This document shows positions 38,552 to 46,169 of a DNA stretch of 64,000 nucleotides, one piece after another (position 1 is the first letter of the stretch; every line of letters starts with the position of its first letter). The position numbers and the translations under genes are program-made. A model generated the notes under the pieces. It searched no databases and had not been told where the DNA came from. It was given only the letters and a program-made list of their open reading frames with translations. Origin of the DNA: an uncultured Algibacter sp. (GTDB lineage Bacteria; Bacteroidota; Bacteroidia; Flavobacteriales; Flavobacteriaceae); NCBI RefSeq assembly GCF_947490405.1, contig NZ_CANLGU010000007.1, forward strand, positions 153,752 to 217,751, given 5' to 3'.

Positions 38552-40183
38552 ATGAAGAAATATCTTCTATCAATTTTTACATTAATAACTCCAGTTTTAA
38601 TAATTGCTCAAGAAACAGCCGAAAAAGGTTTAGACCAACGTATAGATGAAGCATTTCAACCAGTAGCTGATGGTTTTTTTGATTTTATATTCTTTCCAAT
38701 TTACAAAAGTGATGCCATTACCATTCCTTTTGTACTAGTATTATTGGTTGGTAGTGCACTATTTTTTACTATTTATTTCAAGTTTCCTAATATTTTTCAC
38801 TTCAAAACAGCTATAAATGTCGTAAGAGGTAAGTTTGATGATGTAGATCATCCAGTTGTGGAACCAGCTTATGGTGATGTAACACCAGGAGGGGATTCTA
38901 TAGAAACAATAAGAGATGAAAGTGAAGAAGGAGAAGTATCTCACTTTCAAGCATTAGCAACTGCAGTTTCCGGTACCGTAGGAAATGGAAATATTGCTGG
39001 TGTAGCTTTGGCAATTGCTTTAGGTGGACCTGGAGCAACATTTTGGATGATTGTATGTGGTTTGTTAGGTATGTCTACCAAGTTTGTTGAGTGTACTTTG
39101 GGGGTTCAATATAGAGATGTTGGTGAAGATGGGACAGTTTATGGCGGACCAATGTACTACATTAGTAAAGGTTTAAAAGAAAAAGGCTTTGGAATGGTAG
39201 GTAAAATTGCTGCAGTGTTTTTTGCAATTTTTTGTATTGGTGGTTCTTTTGGTGGAGGTAATGCTGCACAATCAAACCAAGCAACTATTGTACTAAAAGA
39301 ATTGATGGGTTTAGAAAGCACAAGTGCTGGTGCCATTATAGGATTGGTACTCGCAGTTTTAGTTGGTATAATAATTATTGGAGGTATTAAAAGAATTGCG
39401 CAAGTAACTGAAAAAGTTGTTCCTTTTATGGCTGTTATGTATTTAATAGCATGTTTATACATAATCGGAAGTAACTTTTCTTTTATAGATGATGCTTTCG
39501 GATTAATTTTTAGAGAAGCATTTAATCCAACAGCTTTTGGAGTTGGTAGTATCATTGGAGTTTTATTAGTAGGATTCCAAAGAGCAGCCTTTTCAAATGA
39601 AGCTGGTGCTGGTTCAGCATCTATTGCGCACTCAGCTGTAAAAACAAAATATTCAGCTTCTGAAGGTTTAGTGGCATTGTTAGAACCTTTTATTGATACA
39701 GTTGTTATCTGCACAATGACGGCTTTAGTAATTATCATATTCAATTTTGGTGGTGGTGATGGTGCAATATTCCAATACGGTGGTGATGGTTCTGGAGCAG
39801 TGTTAATTGACGGTGTTGCTTATGAGGGTGCAGGAATTACGTCACAAGCATTTGCAGCTTATATACCTTATTCTAATGTGTTCTTAACTATTGCAGTTGT
39901 TTTATTCGCCGTATCAACTATGATATCATGGTCTTACTACGGATTACAATCTTGGAAATTTTTATTCGGTAGAGGTAAAGCAGCAGATTTAACATACAAA
40001 TTATTATTCTTATTATTTGTAATCATAGGTGCTGCAGCTAGTATGGGATCTATCTGGAAATTCTCAGATGCTATGATTTTTGCTATGATATTTCCAAATA
40101 TGGTTGGTTTATATTTCTTATTCCCAGTTGTTAAAAAACAATTAAATAGATATCTTGGTGCTATAAAAGACGCAAAAGAATAA
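38552..40183 (+). CDS. Alanine/glycine:Na+ symporter family (AGCS)
   Basis: A 543-residue transporter. The N-terminus includes a Bacteroidota-typical extra hydrophobic segment, then TAVSGTVGNGNIAGVALAIALGGPGATFWM and FSNEAGAGSASIAHSAV, which are signature stretches of AGCS. About eleven helices. It imports alanine or glycine with Na+. A separate gene by a 107-base leader. Confidence 0.92.
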   Translation: MKKYLLSIFTLITPVLIIAQETAEKGLDQRIDEAFQPVADGFFDFIFFPIYKSDAITIPFVLVLLVGSALFFTIYFKFPNIFHFKTAINVVRGKFDDVDHPVVEPAYGDVTPGGDSIETIRDESEEGEVSHFQALATAVSGTVGNGNIAGVALAIALGGPGATFWMIVCGLLGMSTKFVECTLGVQYRDVGEDGTVYGGPMYYISKGLKEKGFGMVGKIAAVFFAIFCIGGSFGGGNAAQSNQATIVLKELMGLESTSAGAIIGLVLAVLVGIIIIGGIKRIAQVTEKVVPFMAVMYLIACLYIIGSNFSFIDDAFGLIFREAFNPTAFGVGSIIGVLLVGFQRAAFSNEAGAGSASIAHSAVKTKYSASEGLVALLEPFIDTVVICTMTALVIIIFNFGGGDGAIFQYGGDGSGAVLIDGVAYEGAGITSQAFAAYIPYSNVFLTIAVVLFAVSTMISWSYYGLQSWKFLFGRGKAADLTYKLLFLLFVIIGAAASMGSIWKFSDAMIFAMIFPNMVGLYFLFPVVKKQLNRYLGAIKDAKE

Positions 40184-40201
40184 ATAACATAAATAAATTA
40201 T

Positions 40202-41080
40202 ATGAAATCCCATTTCACGTTTTCAAGAAAACAACGGAATGGGATTTTTTTATTACTAATACTTATAGTAATTTTTCAATGTATTTACTTTTTTGTTGAT
40301 TTTTCACCCAAAGAAGTTCCAATTAATCAAGAAGAACTTTCAAGATTTACTAAAGAAATAGATTCTTTAAGGCGCATTGAAATTGAATCAAGACAACCAA
40401 AAATTTATCCATTCAACCCTAATTTTATTACAGATTATAAAGGAGCAACTATAGGAATGTCTAATGAAGAAATAGATAGACTATTAACATTCCGAAAACA
40501 AGATAAATGGATTAACTCAGCAGAACAGTTTCAAAACGTTACAAAGGTTTCAGATTCTCTATTAGCAACAATATCACCGTATTTTAAATTTCCAGAATGG
40601 GTTACAAACCCTCAACCTAAAAGCAATCCCTCTTTTAATTACAATAATAAACCCAAAACCTACGCGCAAAAACAAGATTTAAACACAGCAACAGCACTAC
40701 AGCTTCAAGATGTAAATGGTGTTGGCAAAGTATTGTCAAACCGTATTATAAAATTCAGAAACAAATCAAAAGGCGGATTTATAGCAGATGTGCAATTAAA
40801 CGATATTTACGGTTTAACCCCAGAAACTATTCAAAAAATAACCAACCACTTTACTGTAAAAACACCAAAGGCAGTTAAAAAAATAAATATAAATATAGCC
40901 ACCATTGACGATTTGGTTACCATCCCTCATATAGATTATGATTTGGCACACAACATCATAGAACAGCGACAGCTTCGTGAAGGATATAAAACAATAAACG
41001 AATTAACAAAAGTTAAGGACTTTCCCGTAAATAAAATCAAGATAATTGAATTATATTTGCACTTCGAAAAAGAAAACTAA
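40202..41080 (+). CDS. Helix-hairpin-helix (ComEA-like) membrane-anchored protein
   Basis: A 292-residue protein with one N-terminal membrane anchor (residues 14-31) and at least two HhH units: DLNTATALQLQDVNGVGKVLSNRI and ININIATIDDLVTIPHIDYDLAHNI. ComEA-type proteins bind double-stranded DNA at the cell surface, but in Bacteroidota the role is untested. The following acyl-CoA dehydrogenase starts directly after its stop. Confidence 0.8.
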   Translation: MKSHFTFSRKQRNGIFLLLILIVIFQCIYFFVDFSPKEVPINQEELSRFTKEIDSLRRIEIESRQPKIYPFNPNFITDYKGATIGMSNEEIDRLLTFRKQDKWINSAEQFQNVTKVSDSLLATISPYFKFPEWVTNPQPKSNPSFNYNNKPKTYAQKQDLNTATALQLQDVNGVGKVLSNRIIKFRNKSKGGFIADVQLNDIYGLTPETIQKITNHFTVKTPKAVKKININIATIDDLVTIPHIDYDLAHNIIEQRQLREGYKTINELTKVKDFPVNKIKIIELYLHFEKEN

Positions 41081-42247
41081 ATGAATAGCATGTACTTCAC
41101 CGAAGAGCATAACCTTTTTAGAAAAAGCCTTCAACATTTTTTAAAGAAAGAAGTAGTTCCACACATCGATAAATGGGAAAAGTCAGGAACTATTGAGCGT
41201 TTCATCTGGAAAGAATTTGGAGAAATGGGGTTCTTTGGTATAAATTACCCAGAAGCTTACGGGGGCATGAACCTCGATTTGTTTTACACCATTATCTTTT
41301 TAGAAGAACTTCAAAAAATAAATTCAGGTGGTTTTGCAGCAGCAATTTGGGCACATGCATATTTAGCCATGACGCACTTAAATGCTGAAGGGGATGAAGC
41401 TATCAAACAAAAATACTTAGTACCAAGTATAGCAGGCGATAAAATAGGCTGTTTAGCAATTACAGAGCCATTTGGAGGAAGTGATGTGGCAGGCATGCGA
41501 ACTACTGCAGTAAAAGATGGCGACCATTACATCATAAATGGGTCAAAAACATTCATAACAAATGGAGTAACCAGCGATTATTTAGTGGTAGCCGCAAAAA
41601 CCGCTTCAGAGCTTGGTAATAAAGGTATTAGCATATTTGTTTTAGATAGAGATATGGAAGGTATATCAGCAACCAAACTAGATAAACTAGGATGGCGTGC
41701 ATCAGATACTGGAGAAATAGCCTTTGATAACGTAAAAGTACCTACAGAAAACCTCTTAGGTAAAGAAAATCAAGGCTTTTCATATATTATGCAACACTTT
41801 TCTTTAGAGCGCTTAATTATGGGTGTTAATGCCCACGCACGTGCAGAATTCGCCTTAGAGTACGCCCTTCAATACATGAGCGAACGTCATGCCTTTGGTA
41901 AGACCATCGATAAATTTCAAGCCCTAAGGCACAGCTTAGCAGATTTATATACAGAAATGGAGTTTTGTAAAACTTTTAACTACGCCATAACAGCCAGATT
42001 AGATAAGGGCGAGTATGTTGTAAAGGAAGCAACCATGTCTAAGCTAAAGTCCACAAAAGTTGCTGACGATGTTATATATCAATGCCTACAATTCTTAGGT
42101 GGTTACGGTTACATGGAAGAGTACCCAATGGCCAGATTACTCCGCGATAGTAGGTTGGGGCCAATAGGAGGTGGGACTTCAGAGATACTCAGAGAAATAC
42201 TTGCTAAAATTATTATCGATAAAAAAGAATATAAGCCAGTAACTTAA
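41081..42247 (+). CDS. Acyl-CoA dehydrogenase
   Basis: A 388-residue FAD enzyme: CLAITEPFGGSDVAGM and INGSKTFITNG bind flavin and substrate, YALQYMSERHAFGKTIDKFQALRH and GGTSEILREI are C-terminal signatures. The N-terminal domain is complete (MNSMYFTEEHNLFRKSLQ). It introduces a double bond in an acyl-CoA during beta-oxidation or amino-acid breakdown. ATG follows immediately after the preceding TAA. Confidence 0.93.
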   Translation: MNSMYFTEEHNLFRKSLQHFLKKEVVPHIDKWEKSGTIERFIWKEFGEMGFFGINYPEAYGGMNLDLFYTIIFLEELQKINSGGFAAAIWAHAYLAMTHLNAEGDEAIKQKYLVPSIAGDKIGCLAITEPFGGSDVAGMRTTAVKDGDHYIINGSKTFITNGVTSDYLVVAAKTASELGNKGISIFVLDRDMEGISATKLDKLGWRASDTGEIAFDNVKVPTENLLGKENQGFSYIMQHFSLERLIMGVNAHARAEFALEYALQYMSERHAFGKTIDKFQALRHSLADLYTEMEFCKTFNYAITARLDKGEYVVKEATMSKLKSTKVADDVIYQCLQFLGGYGYMEEYPMARLLRDSRLGPIGGGTSEILREILAKIIIDKKEYKPVT

Positions 42248-42274
42248 ATTACTTTGTTTTTAAACTTATAATTT

Positions 42275-42458
42275 GGGCGCCTGCTTACCGATATGCAGGT
42301 TATTACAAGGGTCGGGCTTTCCCACTATATCTTTTTAAACGTCATAGCGAGGAGCGAGCGACGTAGCTATCTGTTTATTATTTACTTCAAAAGCAATTCA
42401 GTACATGTCTATTTTAAAAAGGATGCCGTTTCTCCCGATAGCTATCGGGACTAACGCA
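42275..42458 (+). repeat. GGGCG...CTAACGC dispersed repeat, copy D (with nested repeat)
   Basis: The copy begins GGGCGCCTGC, has GGGTCGGGCTTTC, then TATATCTTTTTAAA as in copy B, but is interrupted at about 42341-42371 by a GTCATAGCGAGGAGCGAGCG...TAGCTATCTG segment, another repeat type. AAAAAGGATGCCG as in copy B resumes at about 42416, followed by the palindrome CCCGATAG-CTATCGGG and CTAACGC. It is the longest copy, 184 bases. Confidence 0.75.
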
Positions 42459-42511
42459 AGAGTGTTTGCTAAATTTAGTTTTATAGCCTAAACGTTAGTT
42501 TTTTTGAGGAG

Positions 42512-43648
42512 TTCGTTTAACGTTTATGTATATGGAAAGTTGCGTGTTTGTGTGCGAGGATTTTCCGAAGGAAAATCAGAAGCTAGCAAACGAGCAACTA
42601 ACTTTGGTTTAGCTAAAACTAGCAATTTTTTTTATACGGTGTTAGCCATTGTTATTTTATTATTCAGGCCTATTTGAAAATATACGTTCCTTTTTATTTT
42701 TCAAATCAGTATTAATTATCTCAAGTAGTTTTATCGTTTCTTGTGTATTGCACGCATAAAAAAGAGGCTTATCTACAAGTGCTTTATTTAATCTGTATTT
42801 AGTAAATTTAGTATAATAGAATTTTTTAGAAAGGTTGGAGTCTAAATAGCTTAACTCGTAGCAGAAATAAAAATCGTTTAATTTTTTTTGTTTTAAATTA
42901 GTTTTGAACTTAAATCCTAATACGAATTCTTGGTTGCTTTCTAATGAAATATTTAAGGGATTATTTTTTTGTGTATCTGAATATATTATTTCTCCACTTT
43001 CACTAATAATATATTTTCTATATGCTATTGATTTTGCAGTCCTCTTTCCAATATTCTGAATATCGAGTTTAATATACTTTTCATCACTATTTATATCGGA
43101 TAATTTAAGAGAACCATTATTAGATATATTAGGTCTTTCTGAATATATAATATTATCTAAGGTTTTTTTTGTGGCAATATTAAGACGCTCAATTGAATTT
43201 AATTGTAATCTATTAATGTTATGTAATTCAGAGTTAATTTCTTGAATTTTGCTTACCTCTCTTATTAGGCTATCATTTAACCTTTTAGAATTATCAAGTT
43301 GCACTTGGAAAAGACTATCGGATGCAATAGAGTTTTTACTGAATTGCATTACGCTTAGTTCAATAGATTTTTGTGAATAATACAGCGCAATTATAGCACA
43401 TAGTAACGAAAGTAAAGAAATTGCATTTTCTTTAATTTTATTAATTAATGGTTGAATAAGTTTTACCAACTTCATAATTATAGAGTACAGAAACAAGACT
43501 AAAGAAATTATATTTGATTTAATTTTTTTTACAGTTAGTTGTACAATATTTGTCAACTTATTCATTGATTCACTCGGTTTTTTTAATAATGGCTAATGTT
43601 TTTACGGATATGCGTCGTTTTAATGACTTATATCCGACGTTAAACGAA
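42512..43648. mobile_element. Cassette-like element with compound inverted ends
   Basis: Both outer ends carry TTCGTTTAACGT in inverted orientation (42512-42523 and 43637-43648, perfect 12 bases). Both inner ends carry TTAGCCATT in inverted orientation (42642-42650 and 43588-43596). The left block of about 139 bases folds into a long hairpin (AGTTGC...GCAACT, GTTTG...CAAAC, ATTTTCC-GAA-GGAAAAT); the right block of about 61 bases folds as CGGATAT..GTC..GAC..ATATCCG. Between them lies one unknown gene. Block lengths and the GTTTAAC/GTTAGCC ends are reminiscent of integron attC sites but do not match the consensus fully. No integrase inside. Confidence 0.55.
42660..43565 (-). CDS. Unknown membrane-anchored coiled-coil protein in cassette-like element
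   Basis: A 301-residue protein with two hydrophobic segments (about residues 17-32 and 47-63), a long predicted coiled coil (about 70-140, rich in Ser, Asn and Leu heptads) and a beta-rich C-terminal domain with LDIQNIGKRTAKSIAYR, an Ig-like pattern. No family recognised. It is very A/T-rich, stands alone between folded inverted blocks, and separates the acyl-CoA dehydrogenase gene from the conserved rpsU region, so it looks acquired. Confidence 0.7.
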   Translation of the reverse strand: MNKLTNIVQLTVKKIKSNIISLVLFLYSIIMKLVKLIQPLINKIKENAISLLSLLCAIIALYYSQKSIELSVMQFSKNSIASDSLFQVQLDNSKRLNDSLIREVSKIQEINSELHNINRLQLNSIERLNIATKKTLDNIIYSERPNISNNGSLKLSDINSDEKYIKLDIQNIGKRTAKSIAYRKYIISESGEIIYSDTQKNNPLNISLESNQEFVLGFKFKTNLKQKKLNDFYFCYELSYLDSNLSKKFYYTKFTKYRLNKALVDKPLFYACNTQETIKLLEIINTDLKNKKERIFSNRPE

Positions 43649-43698
43649 TATAGAAGAAAATTTTTACAAAGTCAAGTCTAAAAAAACTATTTTAAAAA

Positions 43699-43728
43699 TT
43701 GCAAACTCTAAATTACTTTTTATATTTG
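43699..43728 (+). promoter_or_regulatory. Promoter of rpsU
   Basis: TTG at 43699-43701, 19 bases, then TATATTTG at 43721-43728: a full match to the Bacteroidota housekeeping promoter (TTG-N19-TAnnTTTG). It lies 38 bases before the rpsU ATG. Confidence 0.8.
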
Positions 43729-43751
43729 CACCCGAAAAATTCTAAAAGAGA

Positions 43752-43756
43752 GGAGG
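43752..43756 (+). promoter_or_regulatory. Strong Shine-Dalgarno sequence of rpsU
   Basis: GAGAGGAGGTT contains a near-perfect complement of the 16S rRNA 3' end, ten bases before the ATG. Most genes in the window have none. In Flavobacteriia the anti-SD is hidden by ribosomal proteins including bS21, so an SD on rpsU fits autoregulation of S21 described for Flavobacterium johnsoniae. Confidence 0.8.
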
Positions 43757-43766
43757 TTAAGACACT

Positions 43767-43961
43767 ATGTTAATAATTCCAGTTAAAGAAGGAGAAAATA
43801 TAGATAGAGCGTTAAAGCGTTACAAACGTAAGTTTGTAAAAACAACGATTAAAAATCAGTTGCAAGAACGTAAGCAGTTTACTAAACCTTCTGTAGCACG
43901 CAGAGCACAAGTTCAAAAAGCGCAATACATACAGTCATTAAAAGACGCAGAAGAAGTTTAA
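43767..43961 (+). CDS. rpsU: 30S ribosomal protein bS21
   Basis: A 64-residue basic protein, normal length, with LIIPVKEGENIDRALKRYKRKFVKTT and RKQFTKPSVARRAQVQKAQY. It binds near the 16S 3' end. Its own SD and promoter are strong and a terminator follows at 43983, so it is likely a separate transcript. Confidence 0.96.
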   Translation: MLIIPVKEGENIDRALKRYKRKFVKTTIKNQLQERKQFTKPSVARRAQVQKAQYIQSLKDAEEV

Positions 43962-43982
43962 TAAATTTCTTTTTGAATATTT

Positions 43983-44008
43983 AAATCCCGCCAAAAGCGG
44001 GATTTTTT
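43983..44008 (+). terminator. Rho-independent terminator after rpsU
   Basis: AAATCCCGC-CAAAA-GCGGGATTTTTT: a perfect nine-base stem followed by a T run, 22 bases after the rpsU stop. Confidence 0.9.
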
Positions 44009-44159
44009 ATTTACTATTATTCATAAAGAGTATTTTGTTTTGTTAATAATAAGAAGTGTATTAACAGGCATCTCATAAAAGAAATCCTTAAAAAAAACTA
44101 CCCAAAACACGTTCGTAAAAAATATTAAAAGTTGTAACTTAGAAATTTCAAACCAAATT

Positions 44160-45050
44160 ATGTCGTTCCAACAGTTTACAGAATACTTACTCTTAGAAAA
44201 AAAATATTCAGCATTAACTGTAAACGCTTATCAAACCGATTTAGAAGCCTTTTTGTTTTTTATTCAAAACGAATACGACGAAAAATCAATTAACAAAGTC
44301 AACTATTCACAAATAAGAAGTTGGATAGTGGCATTGGTAGAGAGTGGGCTATCAAACCGAAGTGTAAACCGTAAAGTATCAGCCTTAAATACCTATTACA
44401 AGTTTCTAATTAAAACAGGAGCTATCAAACTCAATCCATTATTAAAACATAAAGCTTTAAAAACGAGTAAAAAAGTTCAGGTACCATTTTCAGAACAAGA
44501 AATAGAAACTGTTTTAAACGAATTAAACTTTGCTGATGATTTTGAAAGTTTAAGGAACAAATTTGTTATAGAATTATTCTATTCCACAGGAATAAGAAGA
44601 ATAGAGTTGGTAGAACTCAAACTATCCAGTATAGATCTGCATAACAAAACGTTAAAAGTTCTTGGAAAAAGAAATAAAGAGCGCATCGTACCGTTATTGA
44701 AATCTGTAGTGCAAACAGCAAACAAGTATTTAAATCAGAGAAGCGAGTTAGAAACCATTACAGATAAGGAGCACCTTTTTTTAACGAAAAAAGGTATTAA
44801 AATATACGAAACACTTGTTTACAGAATAATAAATGAGTATTTTAGTTTGGCATCTTCAAAAGTAAAAAAGAGCCCGCATATACTTAGGCACTCTTTTGCT
44901 ACACATTTGTTAAACCAAGGTGCAGATTTAAATGCTGTTAAGGAGCTTCTAGGGCATTCCAGTTTGGCTGCAACGCAAGTTTATACGCACAATAGTATAG
45001 CAGAATTAAAAAAAGTGCACATACAAGCTCACCCAAGAAGTAAAAAGTAA
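44160..45050 (+). CDS. xerC: Tyrosine recombinase XerC/XerD type
   Basis: A 296-residue recombinase with SAM-like N-domain and the catalytic set: Arg in STGIRRIEL, Lys in LGKRNKERIVPL, His-x2-Arg in HILRHSFATHLL, His in LLGHSS, and Tyr in TQVYTHNS. It resolves chromosome dimers at dif with its partner. Position between rpsU and hpf is the usual one in Bacteroidota. C versus D is not certain from sequence. Confidence 0.92.
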   Translation: MSFQQFTEYLLLEKKYSALTVNAYQTDLEAFLFFIQNEYDEKSINKVNYSQIRSWIVALVESGLSNRSVNRKVSALNTYYKFLIKTGAIKLNPLLKHKALKTSKKVQVPFSEQEIETVLNELNFADDFESLRNKFVIELFYSTGIRRIELVELKLSSIDLHNKTLKVLGKRNKERIVPLLKSVVQTANKYLNQRSELETITDKEHLFLTKKGIKIYETLVYRIINEYFSLASSKVKKSPHILRHSFATHLLNQGADLNAVKELLGHSSLAATQVYTHNSIAELKKVHIQAHPRSKK

Positions 45051-45089
45051 AATAGTATTTAAGTGTATTGTCTAACCAAAAAGAGTATT

Positions 45090-45392
45090 ATGAAAGTAAA
45101 CACACAATCAGTAAATTTTAATGCCGACCAAAAATTGATTCAGTTTATCCAAAAGCGTATGGATAAATTGGATATGTATTATGATAAAGTTATTAAATCT
45201 GATGTTTTTTTAAAGGTTGAAAATACCAGTGATAAAGAGAATAAAATTTTTGAAGCAAAAGTAAGTGTACCAGGAGATAGCTTAATAGTTAAGAAACAAT
45301 GTAAAACCTTTGAAGAAGGTGCAGATATGGCTGTTGCATCACTACAAAGACAACTAAAAAAGAGAAAAGAAAAATTAAGAGCACATTTATAA
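45090..45392 (+). CDS. hpf: Ribosome hibernation/stability factor, HPF/RaiA family
   Basis: A 100-residue short-form HPF from ATG 45090 (a GTG nine codons upstream is less likely). MKVNTQSVNFNADQKLIQFIQKRMDKLDMYYDKV and the basic C-terminus RQLKKRKEKLRAHL are typical. It binds the 30S decoding centre and shuts down ribosomes in stationary phase. Probably cotranscribed with xerC, 39 bases upstream. Confidence 0.92.
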   Translation: MKVNTQSVNFNADQKLIQFIQKRMDKLDMYYDKVIKSDVFLKVENTSDKENKIFEAKVSVPGDSLIVKKQCKTFEEGADMAVASLQRQLKKRKEKLRAHL

Positions 45393-45413
45393 TAAAATTT
45401 CTTAAAAAATGTT

Positions 45414-45442
45414 TTGAATAAAGTAAAAAATCTATACATTTG
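45414..45442 (+). promoter_or_regulatory. Promoter of the tRNA-tuf operon
   Basis: TTG at 45414-45416, 18 bases, TACATTTG at 45435-45442. It is followed by CCGTTAGAAATAGCGGGCTTTTTTT, a weak hairpin with a T run located between promoter and first tRNA, possibly an attenuator. Confidence 0.75.
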
Positions 45443-45504
45443 CAGTCCGTTAGAAATAGCGGGCTTTTTTTATGTGGTTTTTTTATAAAAATAACATGAA
45501 AAAC

Positions 45505-45578
45505 GCCGATGTAGCTCAGCTGGCTAGAGCAGCTGATTTGTAATCAGCAGGTCGTGGGTTCGAGTCCCTCCATCGGCT
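45505..45578 (+). tRNA. tRNA-Thr (TGT)
   Basis: Acceptor GCCGATG/CATCGGC, D-loop GTAGCTCAGCTGGCTAGAGC, anticodon stem CTGAT-TTGTAA-TCAG with anticodon TGT, T-arm GTGGGTTCGAGTCCCTC. Discriminator T; CCA not encoded. Confidence 0.95.
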
Positions 45579-45611
45579 CAAGTTCTTTAAAAAAATTGGA
45601 ATAAGTTAATT

Positions 45612-45693
<82 letters not shown>

Positions 45694-45759
45694 CATTTAA
45701 TTTTTAATAAAGGCTTGTCAAAAGATTGCTTTTGTAAAGTTGTGTTTAAAAATTAATTG

Positions 45760-45790
45760 GATTGGTAACCAATCAGGATCAACGACCTGA
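45760..45790 (+). other. Structured spacer between tRNA-Tyr and tRNA-Gly
   Basis: In the unusually long 171-base spacer two adjacent hairpins are seen: GATTGG-TAA-CCAATC (45760-45774) and TCAGG-8-CCTGA (45773-45790), followed by CTGACTTTTTT. It does not fold as a tRNA. Could be a processing signal or a small RNA; no protein coding. Confidence 0.35.
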
Positions 45791-45864
45791 GGGAGTTAAT
45801 CTGACTTTTTTGATTTTTTGTTGAAATATTGAAGTTTTGATGAATGTAAATTTATCATAAAATT

Positions 45865-45937
45865 GCGGGAGTAGCTCAGTTGGTAGAGCGTCAGCCTTCC
45901 AAGCTGAATGTCGCCAGTTCGAACCTGGTCTCCCGCT
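45865..45937 (+). tRNA. tRNA-Gly (TCC)
   Basis: Acceptor GCGGGAG/CTCCCGC, D-arm GCTCAGTTGGTAGAGC, anticodon loop CTTCCAA with TCC, T-arm CCAGTTCGAACCTGG. CCA not encoded. Confidence 0.95.
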
Positions 45938-45943
45938 CTAAAA

Positions 45944-45963
45944 ATTCCTGCGAAGGCAGGAAT
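45944..45963. repeat. ATTCCTGC-GAAG-GCAGGAAT palindrome
   Basis: A perfect eight-base inverted repeat with loop GAAG right after tRNA-Gly, within the tRNA operon. The same class of element occurs at 23483 and 58870. Confidence 0.75.
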
Positions 45964-46030
45964 CTCTTCTTTCAAATTAAATAATCTTTTGAAGATTGTT
46001 TTGAGAAAGAAAAGGGAATAAAAACTTTAC

Positions 46031-46102
46031 GCCGGTGTAGCTCAGGGGTAGAGCGTTTCCTTGGTAAGGAAGAGGTCACGAGTTCAAATCTCGTCATTGG
46101 CT
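46031..46102 (+). tRNA. tRNA-Thr (GGT)
   Basis: Acceptor GCCGGTG/CATTGGC (two G-U pairs), anticodon stem TTCC/GGAA with loop TTGGTAA and anticodon GGT, T-arm ACGAGTTCAAATCTCGT. CCA not encoded. Last tRNA before tuf. Confidence 0.94.
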
Positions 46103-46169
46103 CTATTTAGAGTAAAAAATAGAATACACTAATATTATTATATAACTAAGATTAAAATTATTTAAAAAC

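Noticed and set aside
39157..39744. 195-residue frame antisense to the alanine symporter
   Set aside because: Long only because of the codon bias of the sense gene; no start context, no recognisable domain.
42512..43648. Calling the element a true integron cassette
   Set aside because: The GTTAGCC end departs from GTTRRRY, the right end reads ATTAGCC, and no integrase is in view; kept as cassette-like only.
45760..45820. A fifth tRNA between tRNA-Tyr and tRNA-Gly
   Set aside because: No acceptor stem, no T-loop GTTCGA-type sequence and no seven-base anticodon loop could be fitted.
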